Shown here: piece by piece, positions 30,443-38,587 of the stretch
Layout of the letters: each line of letters starts with the position of its first letter
Position numbering within the stretch: position 1 is the stretch's first letter
Origin: CAZJYI01 sp964550025
GTDB lineage: Bacteria; Verrucomicrobiota; Kiritimatiellia; UBA8416; CAYOBW01
Assembly (NCBI GenBank): GCA_964550025.1
Contig: CAZJYI010000107.1
Coordinates: 1-40,761, forward strand
Direction: 5' to 3'
DNA: 40,761 nt
Program-made: the position numbers and the translations under genes
The notes under the pieces: model-generated
Database searches by the model: none
What the model was told of the DNA's origin: nothing
What the model saw: the letters and a program-made list of their open reading frames with translations, nothing else

Positions 30443-31855
30443 CTACTTCCTACTCAGAAAATGTGTGCTGTGTCCCGCCAGCCCCTCGGCGGCCTCCATC
30501 ACGGTCTCGGAAAGCGTTGGGTGCGGATGGATAGTCAAAGCCAGGTCCTCGGCCACGGCGCCCATCTCGATAGCCAGAGCGGCTTCCGCAATCAGCTCGC
30601 CTGCGCCCGGCCCCGCAATCCCGATCCCGATCACGCGCCCGTCTTCCGCACGCGTGATCACCTTGGTCAGCCCGTCGCTGCGACCCAGCGTCGTCGCGCG
30701 CCCCGAAACCGCCCAGGGGAACTTCGCCACGGCGACATCCTCGCCCAGGGCCGCCGCCTCTGCTTCCGTCGTTCCGCACCACGCAATCTCCGGATCCGTG
30801 AACACGACGGCAGGAATGGCCCGCGGATCGTAAACGGTCTTCTTGCCCGCAATCGCTTCCGCGGCAACCTTGGCCTCGTAGGTGGCCTTGTGGGCAAGCA
30901 TCGGCTGCCCCGCCACGTCGCCAATGGCGAAGATCGATGCCTCGGCCGTTCGCCGCTGCCCGTCAACCTGCACGAAACCGTCCTCGCCAATCACGACACC
31001 CGTCTTCTCAAGGCCGATACCGGCCGTGTTGGGGCGCCTGCCCACGGAAACAAGCACCCGGTCGAACGTGAGCGACGAGGTTCCGCCATTCTTGCCGTCG
31101 ACGCGCACGCTGACGGCGGACCCCGTGTCTTCCATCTGCACAACCCTGGTGTCGGTCATGATGGCCTCGAACTGCTTGCCGAGCCGCTGAACGAGGACGC
31201 GCGCCAGATCGGGATCCGCCCCGGCCAGCAAGCCGGGCAACATCTCGACAACGGTCACGCTCGACCCGAAAGCGGCATAGGCCTGCCCCAGTTCCAACCC
31301 GATATAGCCGCCGCCGACAACCAGAAGCCGCTCCGGGATGTCCACCAGGGCAAGGGCACCCGTGGAATCCATGATTCGCGGCGAAGCCGGGAACACCGGC
31401 ACCGTGGCCGGGCTGGATCCCGTCGCCAGAATGGCGTGCTCAAAGACGATGCGCTCCTCGCCGCCGGCGGCGGTGGCCACTGTCAGCGTGTTCGCGTCGA
31501 CCAACGACGCGCGGCCCTGCACGAAGCGGACCTTGCGCTGCCTGGTCAAGTGGCCGAGGCCGCCTGTCAGCTTCTTCACGACGGATTCCTTCCACGCACG
31601 CAGCTTCCCCACGTCGAGATCCACGCCCGTGAAGGTCACGCCGTACGCTTCCGATTCGCGGGTCTCGTTGAGAACGGCGGCGACGTGCAGCAGCGCCTTC
31701 GAAGGAATGCAGCCGCGGTACAGGCACACGCCGCCGGGGTTCGTCTCGAGATCGATGAGCGTTACGTCCAGGCCAAGATCCGCCGCATGAAAAGCGGCAG
31801 GGTACCCCCCCGGCCCCCCGCCCACGACGGCCACCTGTGTCTTTGTTTCGCTCAT
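30443..31855 (-). CDS. lpdA: Dihydrolipoamide dehydrogenase (E3)
   Basis: A 470-residue flavoprotein that reoxidises dihydrolipoamide of the pyruvate dehydrogenase complex with NAD. The FAD motif VAVVGGGPGGYPAAFHA opens the protein; the redox disulfide is GGVCLYRGCIPSKALL; the NAD-binding motif is LLVVGGGYIGLELGQAY; the second FAD motif is SIFAIGDVAG; and the interface catalytic His-Glu pair is in IHPHPTLSETV. ATG at 31855 is chosen; GTG one codon earlier is possible. No strong ribosome binding site is seen, because the start is preceded by a 9-base tandem repeat. It is third in aceE-aceF-lpdA. Confidence 0.96.
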   Translation of the reverse strand: MSETKTQVAVVGGGPGGYPAAFHAADLGLDVTLIDLETNPGGVCLYRGCIPSKALLHVAAVLNETRESEAYGVTFTGVDLDVGKLRAWKESVVKKLTGGLGHLTRQRKVRFVQGRASLVDANTLTVATAAGGEERIVFEHAILATGSSPATVPVFPASPRIMDSTGALALVDIPERLLVVGGGYIGLELGQAYAAFGSSVTVVEMLPGLLAGADPDLARVLVQRLGKQFEAIMTDTRVVQMEDTGSAVSVRVDGKNGGTSSLTFDRVLVSVGRRPNTAGIGLEKTGVVIGEDGFVQVDGQRRTAEASIFAIGDVAGQPMLAHKATYEAKVAAEAIAGKKTVYDPRAIPAVVFTDPEIAWCGTTEAEAAALGEDVAVAKFPWAVSGRATTLGRSDGLTKVITRAEDGRVIGIGIAGPGAGELIAEAALAIEMGAVAEDLALTIHPHPTLSETVMEAAEGLAGHSTHFLSRK

Positions 31856-31865
31856 CACATGTCCA

Positions 31866-31901
31866 TCCGTGTGTTCCGTCTGCTCCGTGTGATCCGTGGT
31901 T
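31866..31901. repeat. Nine-base tandem repeat upstream of lpdA
   Basis: Four units in register: TCCGTGTGT, TCCGTCTGC, TCCGTGTGA, TCCGTGGTT. They fill most of the aceF-lpdA gap and lie where the lpdA ribosome binding site should be; on the coding strand each unit carries CGGA. Confidence 0.75.
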
Positions 31902-31930
31902 GTCTCTCTTCTGCCGCGGCCAAAGGCGGA

Positions 31931-33244
31931 CTATCCCTCCAACGCCAGGATCAGCGGCTCCTGGATCGCCTCGATAACCCACCCCAGGAAAGCCGCGCCG
32001 TCCGCCCCGTCGATGATGCGGTGATCGAAGGAGAGGGACAACGGCAGCATCGTCCGCGTACTCTCGAAACCCGGCTCGAGGTACGCGCGTCCCATCCCGA
32101 GTATGGCCACTTCAGGGTAGTTGATGATCGGCGTGAAATGGGTTCCCCCGACGCGCCCCAGGTTGGTGACGGTGAACGTGCCGCCCTCAAGCTCGTCGAC
32201 GGTGATCTTCCCGGATCGCGCCTTCTCCGCAATCTGGGTGATCTCGGCGGCCAACCGCACCATGTTCTTCTCGTCCGCGTCCCGCAGTACCGGCACCATG
32301 AGCCCGCGCGGCGTGTTCACCGCGATGCCCAGGTTGACGTACTTCTTGAAAATGACCCGGCGAGACGCCATGTCGATCGACGCATTGAACTTCGGGAACT
32401 GCCTGAGCGCCGAGGCAACCACTTTGCACACCATCACCGCCATCGTCAGCTTGCCGCCTGCCTGGACGGCACGGTCCGCGTAGCGCTTGCGCAGCTTGTC
32501 GAGCTCCGTGATATCCGCGTTGTCGAAGATGGTGACGTGGGGACACACCCGCCAACTCAGGGCCATGTGTTCGGCCGTCTTGCGGCGAATCACGCTCATC
32601 TTCTCGACTTCGACCTCCCCCCACCGGCTGAAGTCCGGCAGCGGGGGCTCGGAAGACACGGCAGGACCTGCCCCCGTAGCCGCGCCACGCGACGTGTTGA
32701 GCCGCTTCGCGTAGCGCTTCACGTCGTCCTTCGAAACGCGGCCATGCGGCCCGCTTCCAGGGACCAGCGCGATATCGATCCCGATTTCCCGGGCGAAACG
32801 CCGGACGGACGGTGCGGCCGGAACCGGGGCACCGGCGGCCGCCGCTGCCGGCCCGGGCGAAACCGCCTCGGGAGACAAGACGGCGGAAGACGGCGGGCGA
32901 TCCTCGACGAGTCCGGGCGAAACGGCTTCCTCGGGCGGTTCGGCAGGGGCAACCGCCGGTGTCTCGACAACGTCCGAGGCTTCCTCGGCCGGAGCGCCCC
33001 CGGAATCGGTGCCCCCCAAGGTCAGCAGGACGTCGCCAACCTTGATCTCGTCGCCCTCCGCGACCCGGATCTCCGCCACCGTGCCCGAAACGGAGGACGG
33101 GACCTCAATCGTGGCCTTGTCCGTCTCCAGCTCGACGACAGGCTGCTCAACGGCAATCGTGTCACCCACCGCAACCAGGATCTTCACAACCTGGATGGTC
33201 TCTATGTTCTCCCCCAGCTCGGGGAGTCTGAGCTCAGCAGCCAT
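31931..33244 (-). CDS. aceF: Dihydrolipoamide acetyltransferase (E2 of pyruvate dehydrogenase)
   Basis: A 437-residue E2. There is one N-terminal lipoyl domain with the lipoylated Lys in VELETDKATIEVPS (residues about 38-51), a Pro/Ala-rich linker (about 80-135), a peripheral-subunit-binding domain (SVRRFAREIGIDIALVPGSG, GRVSKDDVKRYA), and the catalytic domain ending in SLSFDHRIIDGADGA, with the DHRxxDG active site. Having one lipoyl domain makes it shorter than E. coli AceF, which has three. ATG at 33244 follows AGGAAGGAA. It moves acetyl from E1 to CoA. The operon is aceE, aceF, lpdA, rubrerythrin-like. Confidence 0.95.
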   Translation of the reverse strand: MAAELRLPELGENIETIQVVKILVAVGDTIAVEQPVVELETDKATIEVPSSVSGTVAEIRVAEGDEIKVGDVLLTLGGTDSGGAPAEEASDVVETPAVAPAEPPEEAVSPGLVEDRPPSSAVLSPEAVSPGPAAAAAGAPVPAAPSVRRFAREIGIDIALVPGSGPHGRVSKDDVKRYAKRLNTSRGAATGAGPAVSSEPPLPDFSRWGEVEVEKMSVIRRKTAEHMALSWRVCPHVTIFDNADITELDKLRKRYADRAVQAGGKLTMAVMVCKVVASALRQFPKFNASIDMASRRVIFKKYVNLGIAVNTPRGLMVPVLRDADEKNMVRLAAEITQIAEKARSGKITVDELEGGTFTVTNLGRVGGTHFTPIINYPEVAILGMGRAYLEPGFESTRTMLPLSLSFDHRIIDGADGAAFLGWVIEAIQEPLILALEG

Positions 33245-33304
33245 GTTCCTTCCTCTCTGCCCAAAGCAGGTTCACCCCGCAACCGAAGAGATCAGCGTGT
33301 AGGA

Positions 33305-33370
33305 GTACGTGTACGAGCACGGGGCACGATCCCGCAATGTCGCTCCGTACTCGTACACCTACTCGTACAC
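33305..33370. repeat. Inverted and tandem short repeats in the aceE-aceF gap
   Basis: GTGTACGAG (33309-33317) is perfectly inverted as CTCGTACAC at 33350-33358 and again at 33362-33370. The two right-hand copies form a 12-bp tandem repeat (TACTCGTACAC plus one base). A hairpin in the mRNA between aceE and aceF is possible. Confidence 0.7.
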
Positions 33371-33438
33371 GCGAATCTCCCCCGTTCTCCTCCGCAAGAG
33401 ATGCGACCCGGCTTCATCGCATGTCATGACGGAGCAGT

Positions 33439-36114
33439 CTAAACACACATCGGATTCGGCTTCTCCGGGTCAATGTCCCAGTCCCGCATGGCCTTGGTCA
33501 CCGTCGCGGCGTCGACCGTCCCCGCGCGCGCGAGCCGGACCAGTGCCGCCAGCGCCACGTGCCTGGCGTCGACCTCGAAAAAGTCCCGCAGTGCCGGACG
33601 GCCGTCGCTGCGCCCGAACCCGTCCGTTCCCAGGACGGTGAGCCCCCCGGGAACCCAGCGCCCAATCGTCTCCCCCACGGCCTTTACGTAGTCCGTCGCG
33701 GCGATCACCGGAGCGGCAACATCGCGGAGACACTCCGTCACGTACGGCACACGCGCATCCTCGCCGGGATGCAGGCGATTCCATCTGTCCGTTTCCGTAG
33801 CGTCCTTGTAGAGTTCCTTGTAGCTGGTCACCGACCAGATGTCCGCCTCCACCGCGAACTGCTCCGAGAGGATGTCGCGCGCCTGAACGACCTCGTTGAG
33901 GATCGAACCACTCCCGAGAAGCTGCACCCGCCGGTCCGAGTCCGGGTTTGCCGCGCACGAAAGACGGTACATGCCCTTCAGAATGCCGGTCCGCGCACCT
34001 TCGGGCATCTCAGGCTGCGCGTAGTTCTCGTTCATCACGGTCAGGTAGTAGAAGATGTCTTCTCCTTCGGCAAACATGCGCCGCAGGCCATCCTCAATAA
34101 TCACGGCAATCTCGTAGGCGTAGGTCGGGTCGTAGGCCATCAAGTTGGGTACGGCGAGAGCCCAGAGGTGGCTGTTGCCATCCTGGTGCTGAAGGCCTTC
34201 GCCCGCAAGTGTTGTACGGCCGGAGGTCGCACCGACCAGGAACCCCCGGCAGCGGCTGTCCGCGGCAGCCCACACGAGGTCCGCAATGCGCTGGAACCCG
34301 AACATGGAGTAGAACGTGTAGAACGGAATCGTGCTGATCCCGTGGTTCGAGTAGGCCGTGCCGGCAGCCACGAAAGACCCCATGGATCCGGCTTCGGTAA
34401 TGCCTTCCTCGAGGATCTGCCCGTCGGTGGCCTCCTTGTAATAGAGGAGATTGTCGGCATCCACGGGTTCGTAAAGCTGCCCGGGGTGCGAGTAGATCCC
34501 GCACTGGCGAAAAAGCGCTTCCATACCGAAAGTCCGCGCCTCGTCGGGAACGATGGGAACGATGAGTCGGCCGATCGCCTCGTCACGCAGCAATTTGGCC
34601 AGGATGCGGACATATGCCATCGTGGTCGACACCTCCCGGCCGCCGGTTCCCTCGTGGAACTCGGCAAAGAACTCCTCCGCCGGCGTCCGGACCGGCGCGG
34701 CCCGGCACATACGCACGGGCGTGTATCCGCCCAGGGCCCTGCGGCGCTCCTGCAGATAGGCCAGCTCCGGCCCGTCTTCGGGCAGCTTGTAGAACGGTAG
34801 CTTGTTGACTTCCTCGTCGGAAATCGGGATGTGGAACCGGGTCCGGAATGCCAGCAGTTCCTTCTCCTTGAGCTTCTTCTGCTGGTGGGTGATGTTCAAC
34901 CCCTCGCCCCCTTCGCCCATCCCGTACCCCTTGACCGTCTTGACGAGAATGACGGTCGGCTGCCCCCTCGTCTCCACCGCCGCTCTGTAGGCCGCGTACA
35001 CCTTGGCGCGGTCGTGCCCGCCACGTTTCATGGACGCGAGCTGCTCATCCGAAAGATGTCGCACCATTTCGAGCAGGCGGGGATCGCCGCCGAAGAAGTC
35101 GTTGCGGATGTACTCTCCGCTCTCAACAATGTACTTCTGGTATTGGCCGTCAACCACCTCGCCCATGCGCTTGACGAGCAGGCCGTGCCTGTCCGTGTCA
35201 AGGAGCTGATCCCAGTCCGTTCCCCAGATAACCTTGATCACGTTCCAACCAACGCCGCGGAAGTTGGCCTCCAGTTCCTGGATGATCTTTCCGTTGCCCC
35301 GCACGGGACCGTCCAGCCGCTGAAGATTGCAGTTGATGACGAAGATCAGGTTGTCGAGCTTCTCGCGGGCCGCCAGCGCGATCGCCCCCAGCGTCTCGGG
35401 CTCGTCCGTCTCGCCGTCGCCGAGGAAAGCCCAGATCTTCTGGTCGGACGGTGGTTTCAAACCGCGGTCCTCCAGGTACTTCATGAACCGCGCATGGTAG
35501 ATGGCCATGATCGGCCCCAGCCCCATCGACACGGTGGGGAATTTCCAGAACCCCGGCATGAGCCAGGGGTGTGGGTAGGAGGAGAGTCCCGGCTTGTCGT
35601 GCAGCTCGTGACGGAAATTGTTGATCTGGTCCACTGTCAGCCGCCCCTCCAGAAAAGCGCGAGCGTAGATCCCCGGCGAGGTGTGTCCCTGGAAGTAGAC
35701 CAGATCCCCGGGCGCCTCCTCGGACTCTCCGCGGAAGAAGTGGTTGAAGCCGACCTCGTACAGCGTCGAGGATGAGGCGTACGACGCGATGTGTCCGCCG
35801 ATTCCCTCCTCTTCGCGGTTGGCCTTGACCACCATGGCCATGGCATTCCAGCGAATAATGCTGGATATCCGTTGTTCGAGTTCCAGATTGCCGGGGTAAG
35901 GCGGCTGTTCACGAGCGGGAATCGTGTTGATGTAGGGGGTGTTGGCCGTGTAGGGAACACGAACGCCTCTGCGCTGAGCATGGTTCGACAGCTCGCGAAA
36001 CAGCTCCTTCACGCGCTCCGGACCGGAACGAGCCAGGACCTCGTCGAGAGACTCTATCCACTCGCGAGTCTCAACCAGATCCGCTTCCTGTGCCGCATGT
36101 CTGGCCTCTGCCAT
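33439..36114 (-). CDS. aceE: Pyruvate dehydrogenase E1 component, homodimeric type
   Basis: An 891-residue thiamine-diphosphate enzyme that decarboxylates pyruvate and acetylates E2 lipoyl groups. The homodimeric (E. coli-like) form is shown by length and by MAEARHAAQEADLVETREWI, NTIPAREQPPYPGNLELEQR, HASYASSSTLYEVGFNHFF-like sequence near residue 105, and the ThDP motif GDGETDEPETLG followed by NLIFVINCNLQRLDG (about 215-250). The C-terminal transketolase parts (EAGSMGSFVAAGTAYSN, YYLTVMNENYAQP) are complete. ATG at 36114 follows AAAGGG; a much longer upstream frame is the antisense of the ACT gene. It leads the PDH operon and is divergent from the ACT gene. Confidence 0.96.
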   Translation of the reverse strand: MAEARHAAQEADLVETREWIESLDEVLARSGPERVKELFRELSNHAQRRGVRVPYTANTPYINTIPAREQPPYPGNLELEQRISSIIRWNAMAMVVKANREEEGIGGHIASYASSSTLYEVGFNHFFRGESEEAPGDLVYFQGHTSPGIYARAFLEGRLTVDQINNFRHELHDKPGLSSYPHPWLMPGFWKFPTVSMGLGPIMAIYHARFMKYLEDRGLKPPSDQKIWAFLGDGETDEPETLGAIALAAREKLDNLIFVINCNLQRLDGPVRGNGKIIQELEANFRGVGWNVIKVIWGTDWDQLLDTDRHGLLVKRMGEVVDGQYQKYIVESGEYIRNDFFGGDPRLLEMVRHLSDEQLASMKRGGHDRAKVYAAYRAAVETRGQPTVILVKTVKGYGMGEGGEGLNITHQQKKLKEKELLAFRTRFHIPISDEEVNKLPFYKLPEDGPELAYLQERRRALGGYTPVRMCRAAPVRTPAEEFFAEFHEGTGGREVSTTMAYVRILAKLLRDEAIGRLIVPIVPDEARTFGMEALFRQCGIYSHPGQLYEPVDADNLLYYKEATDGQILEEGITEAGSMGSFVAAGTAYSNHGISTIPFYTFYSMFGFQRIADLVWAAADSRCRGFLVGATSGRTTLAGEGLQHQDGNSHLWALAVPNLMAYDPTYAYEIAVIIEDGLRRMFAEGEDIFYYLTVMNENYAQPEMPEGARTGILKGMYRLSCAANPDSDRRVQLLGSGSILNEVVQARDILSEQFAVEADIWSVTSYKELYKDATETDRWNRLHPGEDARVPYVTECLRDVAAPVIAATDYVKAVGETIGRWVPGGLTVLGTDGFGRSDGRPALRDFFEVDARHVALAALVRLARAGTVDAATVTKAMRDWDIDPEKPNPMCV

Positions 36115-36215
36115 GAGTAGCCCTTTCTGCGTTCCGCTGACATCGAGGGTCGCATTGTCGGGCAACAAATATCCGCACGCAAGAGCAAAAAGGGGTAGTT
36201 GTTGGCGAACGGTGG

Positions 36216-36243
36216 TTGCATTCTTCGATGCAGGTGATACGAT
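36216..36243 (+). promoter_or_regulatory. Candidate promoter of the ACT-domain gene
   Basis: TTGCAT (36216-36221), a 16-base spacer and TACGAT (36238-36243). The -35 overlaps TGCAT-N6-ATGCA (36217-36232), related to the palindrome at the DUF362 promoter. The ACT start is 60 bases on. Confidence 0.4.
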
Positions 36244-36303
36244 AGAGAAGCAGGGAGTGGCAGGCTGGCTGCCGGGTCCTGTCCAAAGACAAGGAGGTTG
36301 CCC

Positions 36304-36708
36304 ATGATCAAGAAGCAGTTCACACTTTACCTGGAGAACAGACCCGGCACACTGGCGGGTGTTGCAAAGATGTTGGCCAAGAAGAAGATCAACATTGAAG
36401 GGATTTCCGTCTCCGCCAGTACGGACGTCGCGTTGGTTCAGATCACGGTCAGCAACGCGACACAGACGCGCAAAGCGCTGAGAGGCATGGACATTGCCTA
36501 CACCGTGCAGGAAGTATGCCTGCTGCCGTTGAAGAACCGCCCGGGAACGCTCGCGGATGTTTCGTCCGCACTGGCCAAGTCCGGCGTCAATATCAACTAC
36601 ATCTACGCCACGGCCTGCCAATGCAAGGACGATTGCAGCTGCTACGCCATCATCGGTGCGCCCGATCTGCAGAAGGTTGAGGCGGTGTGGGACTCAGTGA
36701 CGCAGTAG
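36304..36708 (+). CDS. Tandem ACT-domain protein with a Cys cluster
   Basis: A 134-residue cytoplasmic protein of two ACT domains, each with the ligand-loop signature: YLENRPGTLAGVAKMLAKKK-region (residues about 9-28) and LKNRPGTLADVSSALAKSG (77-95). ACT pairs bind amino acids or other small effectors and control enzymes or transport. ATG at 36304 has AAGGAGG six bases upstream. The second domain's last strands carry C105-x-C107-x3-C111-x-C113, unlike ordinary ACT proteins, suggesting metal or redox sensing. It is divergent from aceE and may share its regulatory gap. There is no attached enzyme domain. Confidence 0.88.
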   Translation: MIKKQFTLYLENRPGTLAGVAKMLAKKKINIEGISVSASTDVALVQITVSNATQTRKALRGMDIAYTVQEVCLLPLKNRPGTLADVSSALAKSGVNINYIYATACQCKDDCSCYAIIGAPDLQKVEAVWDSVTQ

Positions 36709-36735
36709 GGAAGCAGGAAAGGACCGAGACTCGGG

Positions 36736-37887
36736 CTATGGAGCGGGAATCCCGCCCTGCGCTTCCGGCTCTGCACGGGGCTCCTCGCTGACGGCTCGAC
36801 GCATGCCTTCCTCGAGCAAGGCCTCCAGACCAACCAGGTCGATGGAGACAACGGCGTCGCGTCCCTCCACGCGACCGACCACGCTGACATTGGCGGCATC
36901 CCAATCCTTGTCTTCCGCCACCGTCGCAAACAGGGTTTCGCCAAATGACCGCCATCTCTCCGCCCCTTCCGGCGTCCGGCACGAGACCGTCCACTCGCAC
37001 TTCACCTTGTCGGCACTGACAACGTCCACCCCGGCACGGACGAACAACGCATCGTCCCAGGGAAACGGGATTTCCTCGGCATCCTGGTCGCCTGCTTCTC
37101 CGGATGACTTCTCACTTCCCCTACTCTCCTCGAACAGCCGTTCCAGTTGCCCCTTGCGGTTGTCGCCGAGCGCATAGATATCCCAGCCTTCCACGAACTC
37201 GGCCGGGAGCTCGGCGACGATCGACGTCGCAGCCCGGCCATCCCGGATGCGGTCGATTGCTCCCTGCATCGGTTGCATTCCCGTTGCGTAGAGGAAGAGA
37301 CCATTGCCCAGGGCAAATCGCGCCTCCTGATCCACATTGACAACCTCTATCCCGCGATAGCTGGTGCCGCCCTGTTCCTTCCGGGCAGCCTTCATGACGA
37401 ACTTGATCGGTAGCGTAACGAGCCTCGGCAGCGTATCCACACCAACGCCGACCAATAGCGTCGAATCGCCGTTCGCCACGGCGGGGTCGACCGAGACGAG
37501 CACTTCCGGAATCTGTGAGGCGCGGATAGAGTTAATGTGCTGCATCTGCACCATCATCTCCGCGAATCTGCCACCGCCGCCGGCCCCGGCCTGCCGGATC
37601 ATCTCCAACTGCATCTCCCGCTGTAGCTCCTTCAGTTTCCGCAGAAGCGCTGCCACGCCCGCGTCTTCACTGCAGTCCGCCAGATGGGCGACGGCAACCG
37701 CGTTCGCCCCAACCAGCGTCGTCATCGGCACACTCCGCCTGGCGGGGAGCATCAGCCATGCAATAGCGATAACGACCAGCAGAAAGACAATGCCGGCAAA
37801 CACGCCGCAGCCAATGGCGCATCCTACCCACGGACTGCGCTTCGGCTTATGGCGTTTGGGAAACGGGGGAGGCGCTTGTCGTTCCAT
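36736..37887 (-). CDS. Membrane-anchored protein of unknown function
   Basis: A 383-residue protein. A Pro/Lys-rich cytoplasmic N-terminus (APPPFPKRHKPKRSP) precedes one membrane helix (residues about 23-45, AGIVFLLVVIAIAWLML), leaving a large outer domain. That domain has a helical region (ALLRKLKELQREMQLEMIRQ) and a Gly-rich loop, followed by beta-rich sequence with no family I recognise; the overall style resembles DUF3352-like periplasmic proteins (VEGWDIYALGD, DKDWDAANVSVVGRVEGRDA). ATG at 37887 has AAGGA 11 bases upstream. It ends 28 bases from the stop of the convergent ACT gene. Confidence 0.65.
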   Translation of the reverse strand: MERQAPPPFPKRHKPKRSPWVGCAIGCGVFAGIVFLLVVIAIAWLMLPARRSVPMTTLVGANAVAVAHLADCSEDAGVAALLRKLKELQREMQLEMIRQAGAGGGGRFAEMMVQMQHINSIRASQIPEVLVSVDPAVANGDSTLLVGVGVDTLPRLVTLPIKFVMKAARKEQGGTSYRGIEVVNVDQEARFALGNGLFLYATGMQPMQGAIDRIRDGRAATSIVAELPAEFVEGWDIYALGDNRKGQLERLFEESRGSEKSSGEAGDQDAEEIPFPWDDALFVRAGVDVVSADKVKCEWTVSCRTPEGAERWRSFGETLFATVAEDKDWDAANVSVVGRVEGRDAVVSIDLVGLEALLEEGMRRAVSEEPRAEPEAQGGIPAP

Positions 37888-38038
37888 GATGTCGTGTCCT
37901 TCAGTCCAACCGCGGCGAATCGGGCAGGCGCGTGATGAGCCACCCGGCGTGAGACCGTGCGTCCGTGCTGTGCAGAGTGCCAAAAGAGGGGCCGCCTCGC
38001 AAGAACTGCATCACCCCGCCGACAACACACCTTAGCAC

Positions 38039-38067
38039 TTGAGCAACCAAGGCGGTTTGCGTATTCT
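38039..38067 (+). promoter_or_regulatory. Candidate promoter of the alpha/beta-barrel gene
   Basis: TTGAGC (38039-38044), a 17-base spacer and TATTCT (38062-38067) lie 32 bases upstream of the ATG at 38100, with AAAGGAG between. Confidence 0.5.
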
Positions 38068-38099
38068 ACAGCAACATCCCAAAACGAAAGGAGCGTTTT

Positions 38100-38471
38100 A
38101 TGGGCACATTCGATAACGCCGTCAGCATCAACCCCTACTTCACAATCCAGGAAGGCAAGATGGAGGAGTGCAAGGGATTCCTGGCACAGTTCTGCGACCT
38201 GGTCAGCAAGAACGAAGAGGGATGCCTGTTCTTCAACTTCACGTTCAAAGAGAACATCATGTGCTGCCGCGAGGCCTACACCAACGCCGAAGCCGTCCAG
38301 GCCCACCTGGAGAACTGCGGACCGGCACTGGGTGAAATGCTAGGGAGCGGCGTCGCCGAGTTGCTGCGGATTGAAGTCCACGGGCCGGCCGGCGAACTGG
38401 AGAAACTCAAAGAAGCATTCGCCGCCTTCAACCCGGACTACTACGTGAGCGAGTGCGGAATCGGGAACTGA
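38100..38471 (+). CDS. Dimeric alpha/beta-barrel (ABM-like) protein
   Basis: A 123-residue cytoplasmic protein with the ferredoxin-like pattern of the antibiotic-biosynthesis-monooxygenase superfamily: NPYFTIQEGKMEECKGFLAQ (strand and helix), GCLFFNFTFKENIMCCREAY, AVQAHLENCGPALGEML, and a last strand (IEVHGPAGELEKLKEAF). Such proteins dimerise and may act as small oxygenases, haem-handling or stress proteins. AAAGGAG lies eight bases before ATG at 38100. Cysteines are frequent (seven). It is a single-gene unit with its own promoter and a strong hairpin after the stop. Confidence 0.78.
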   Translation: MGTFDNAVSINPYFTIQEGKMEECKGFLAQFCDLVSKNEEGCLFFNFTFKENIMCCREAYTNAEAVQAHLENCGPALGEMLGSGVAELLRIEVHGPAGELEKLKEAFAAFNPDYYVSECGIGN

Positions 38472-38490
38472 TCCTCTTCTGCGACCTATG

Positions 38491-38520
38491 CGGCGGGCCA
38501 CGACAACTCGTGGCCCGCCG
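38491..38520. terminator. Strong hairpin between convergent genes
   Basis: A perfect 13-bp stem, CGGCGGGCCACGA / TCGTGGCCCGCCG, with loop CAAC. There is no T tract on either side, so it is terminator-like but perhaps Rho-independent termination is weak. It separates the 38100-38471 gene from the minus-strand gene ending at 38588. Confidence 0.65.
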
Positions 38521-38587
38521 AGCATCAACAACACCGACAGCTACGCCTGCGCCACTCTCGTCATGGGTTCGAGTGACGGGTGCGGGA

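Noticed and set aside
30437..33442. A 1001-codon plus-strand open frame antisense to lpdA and aceF
   Set aside because: It is Arg/His/Asp-rich with no motif, and opposes two certain genes and their gap.
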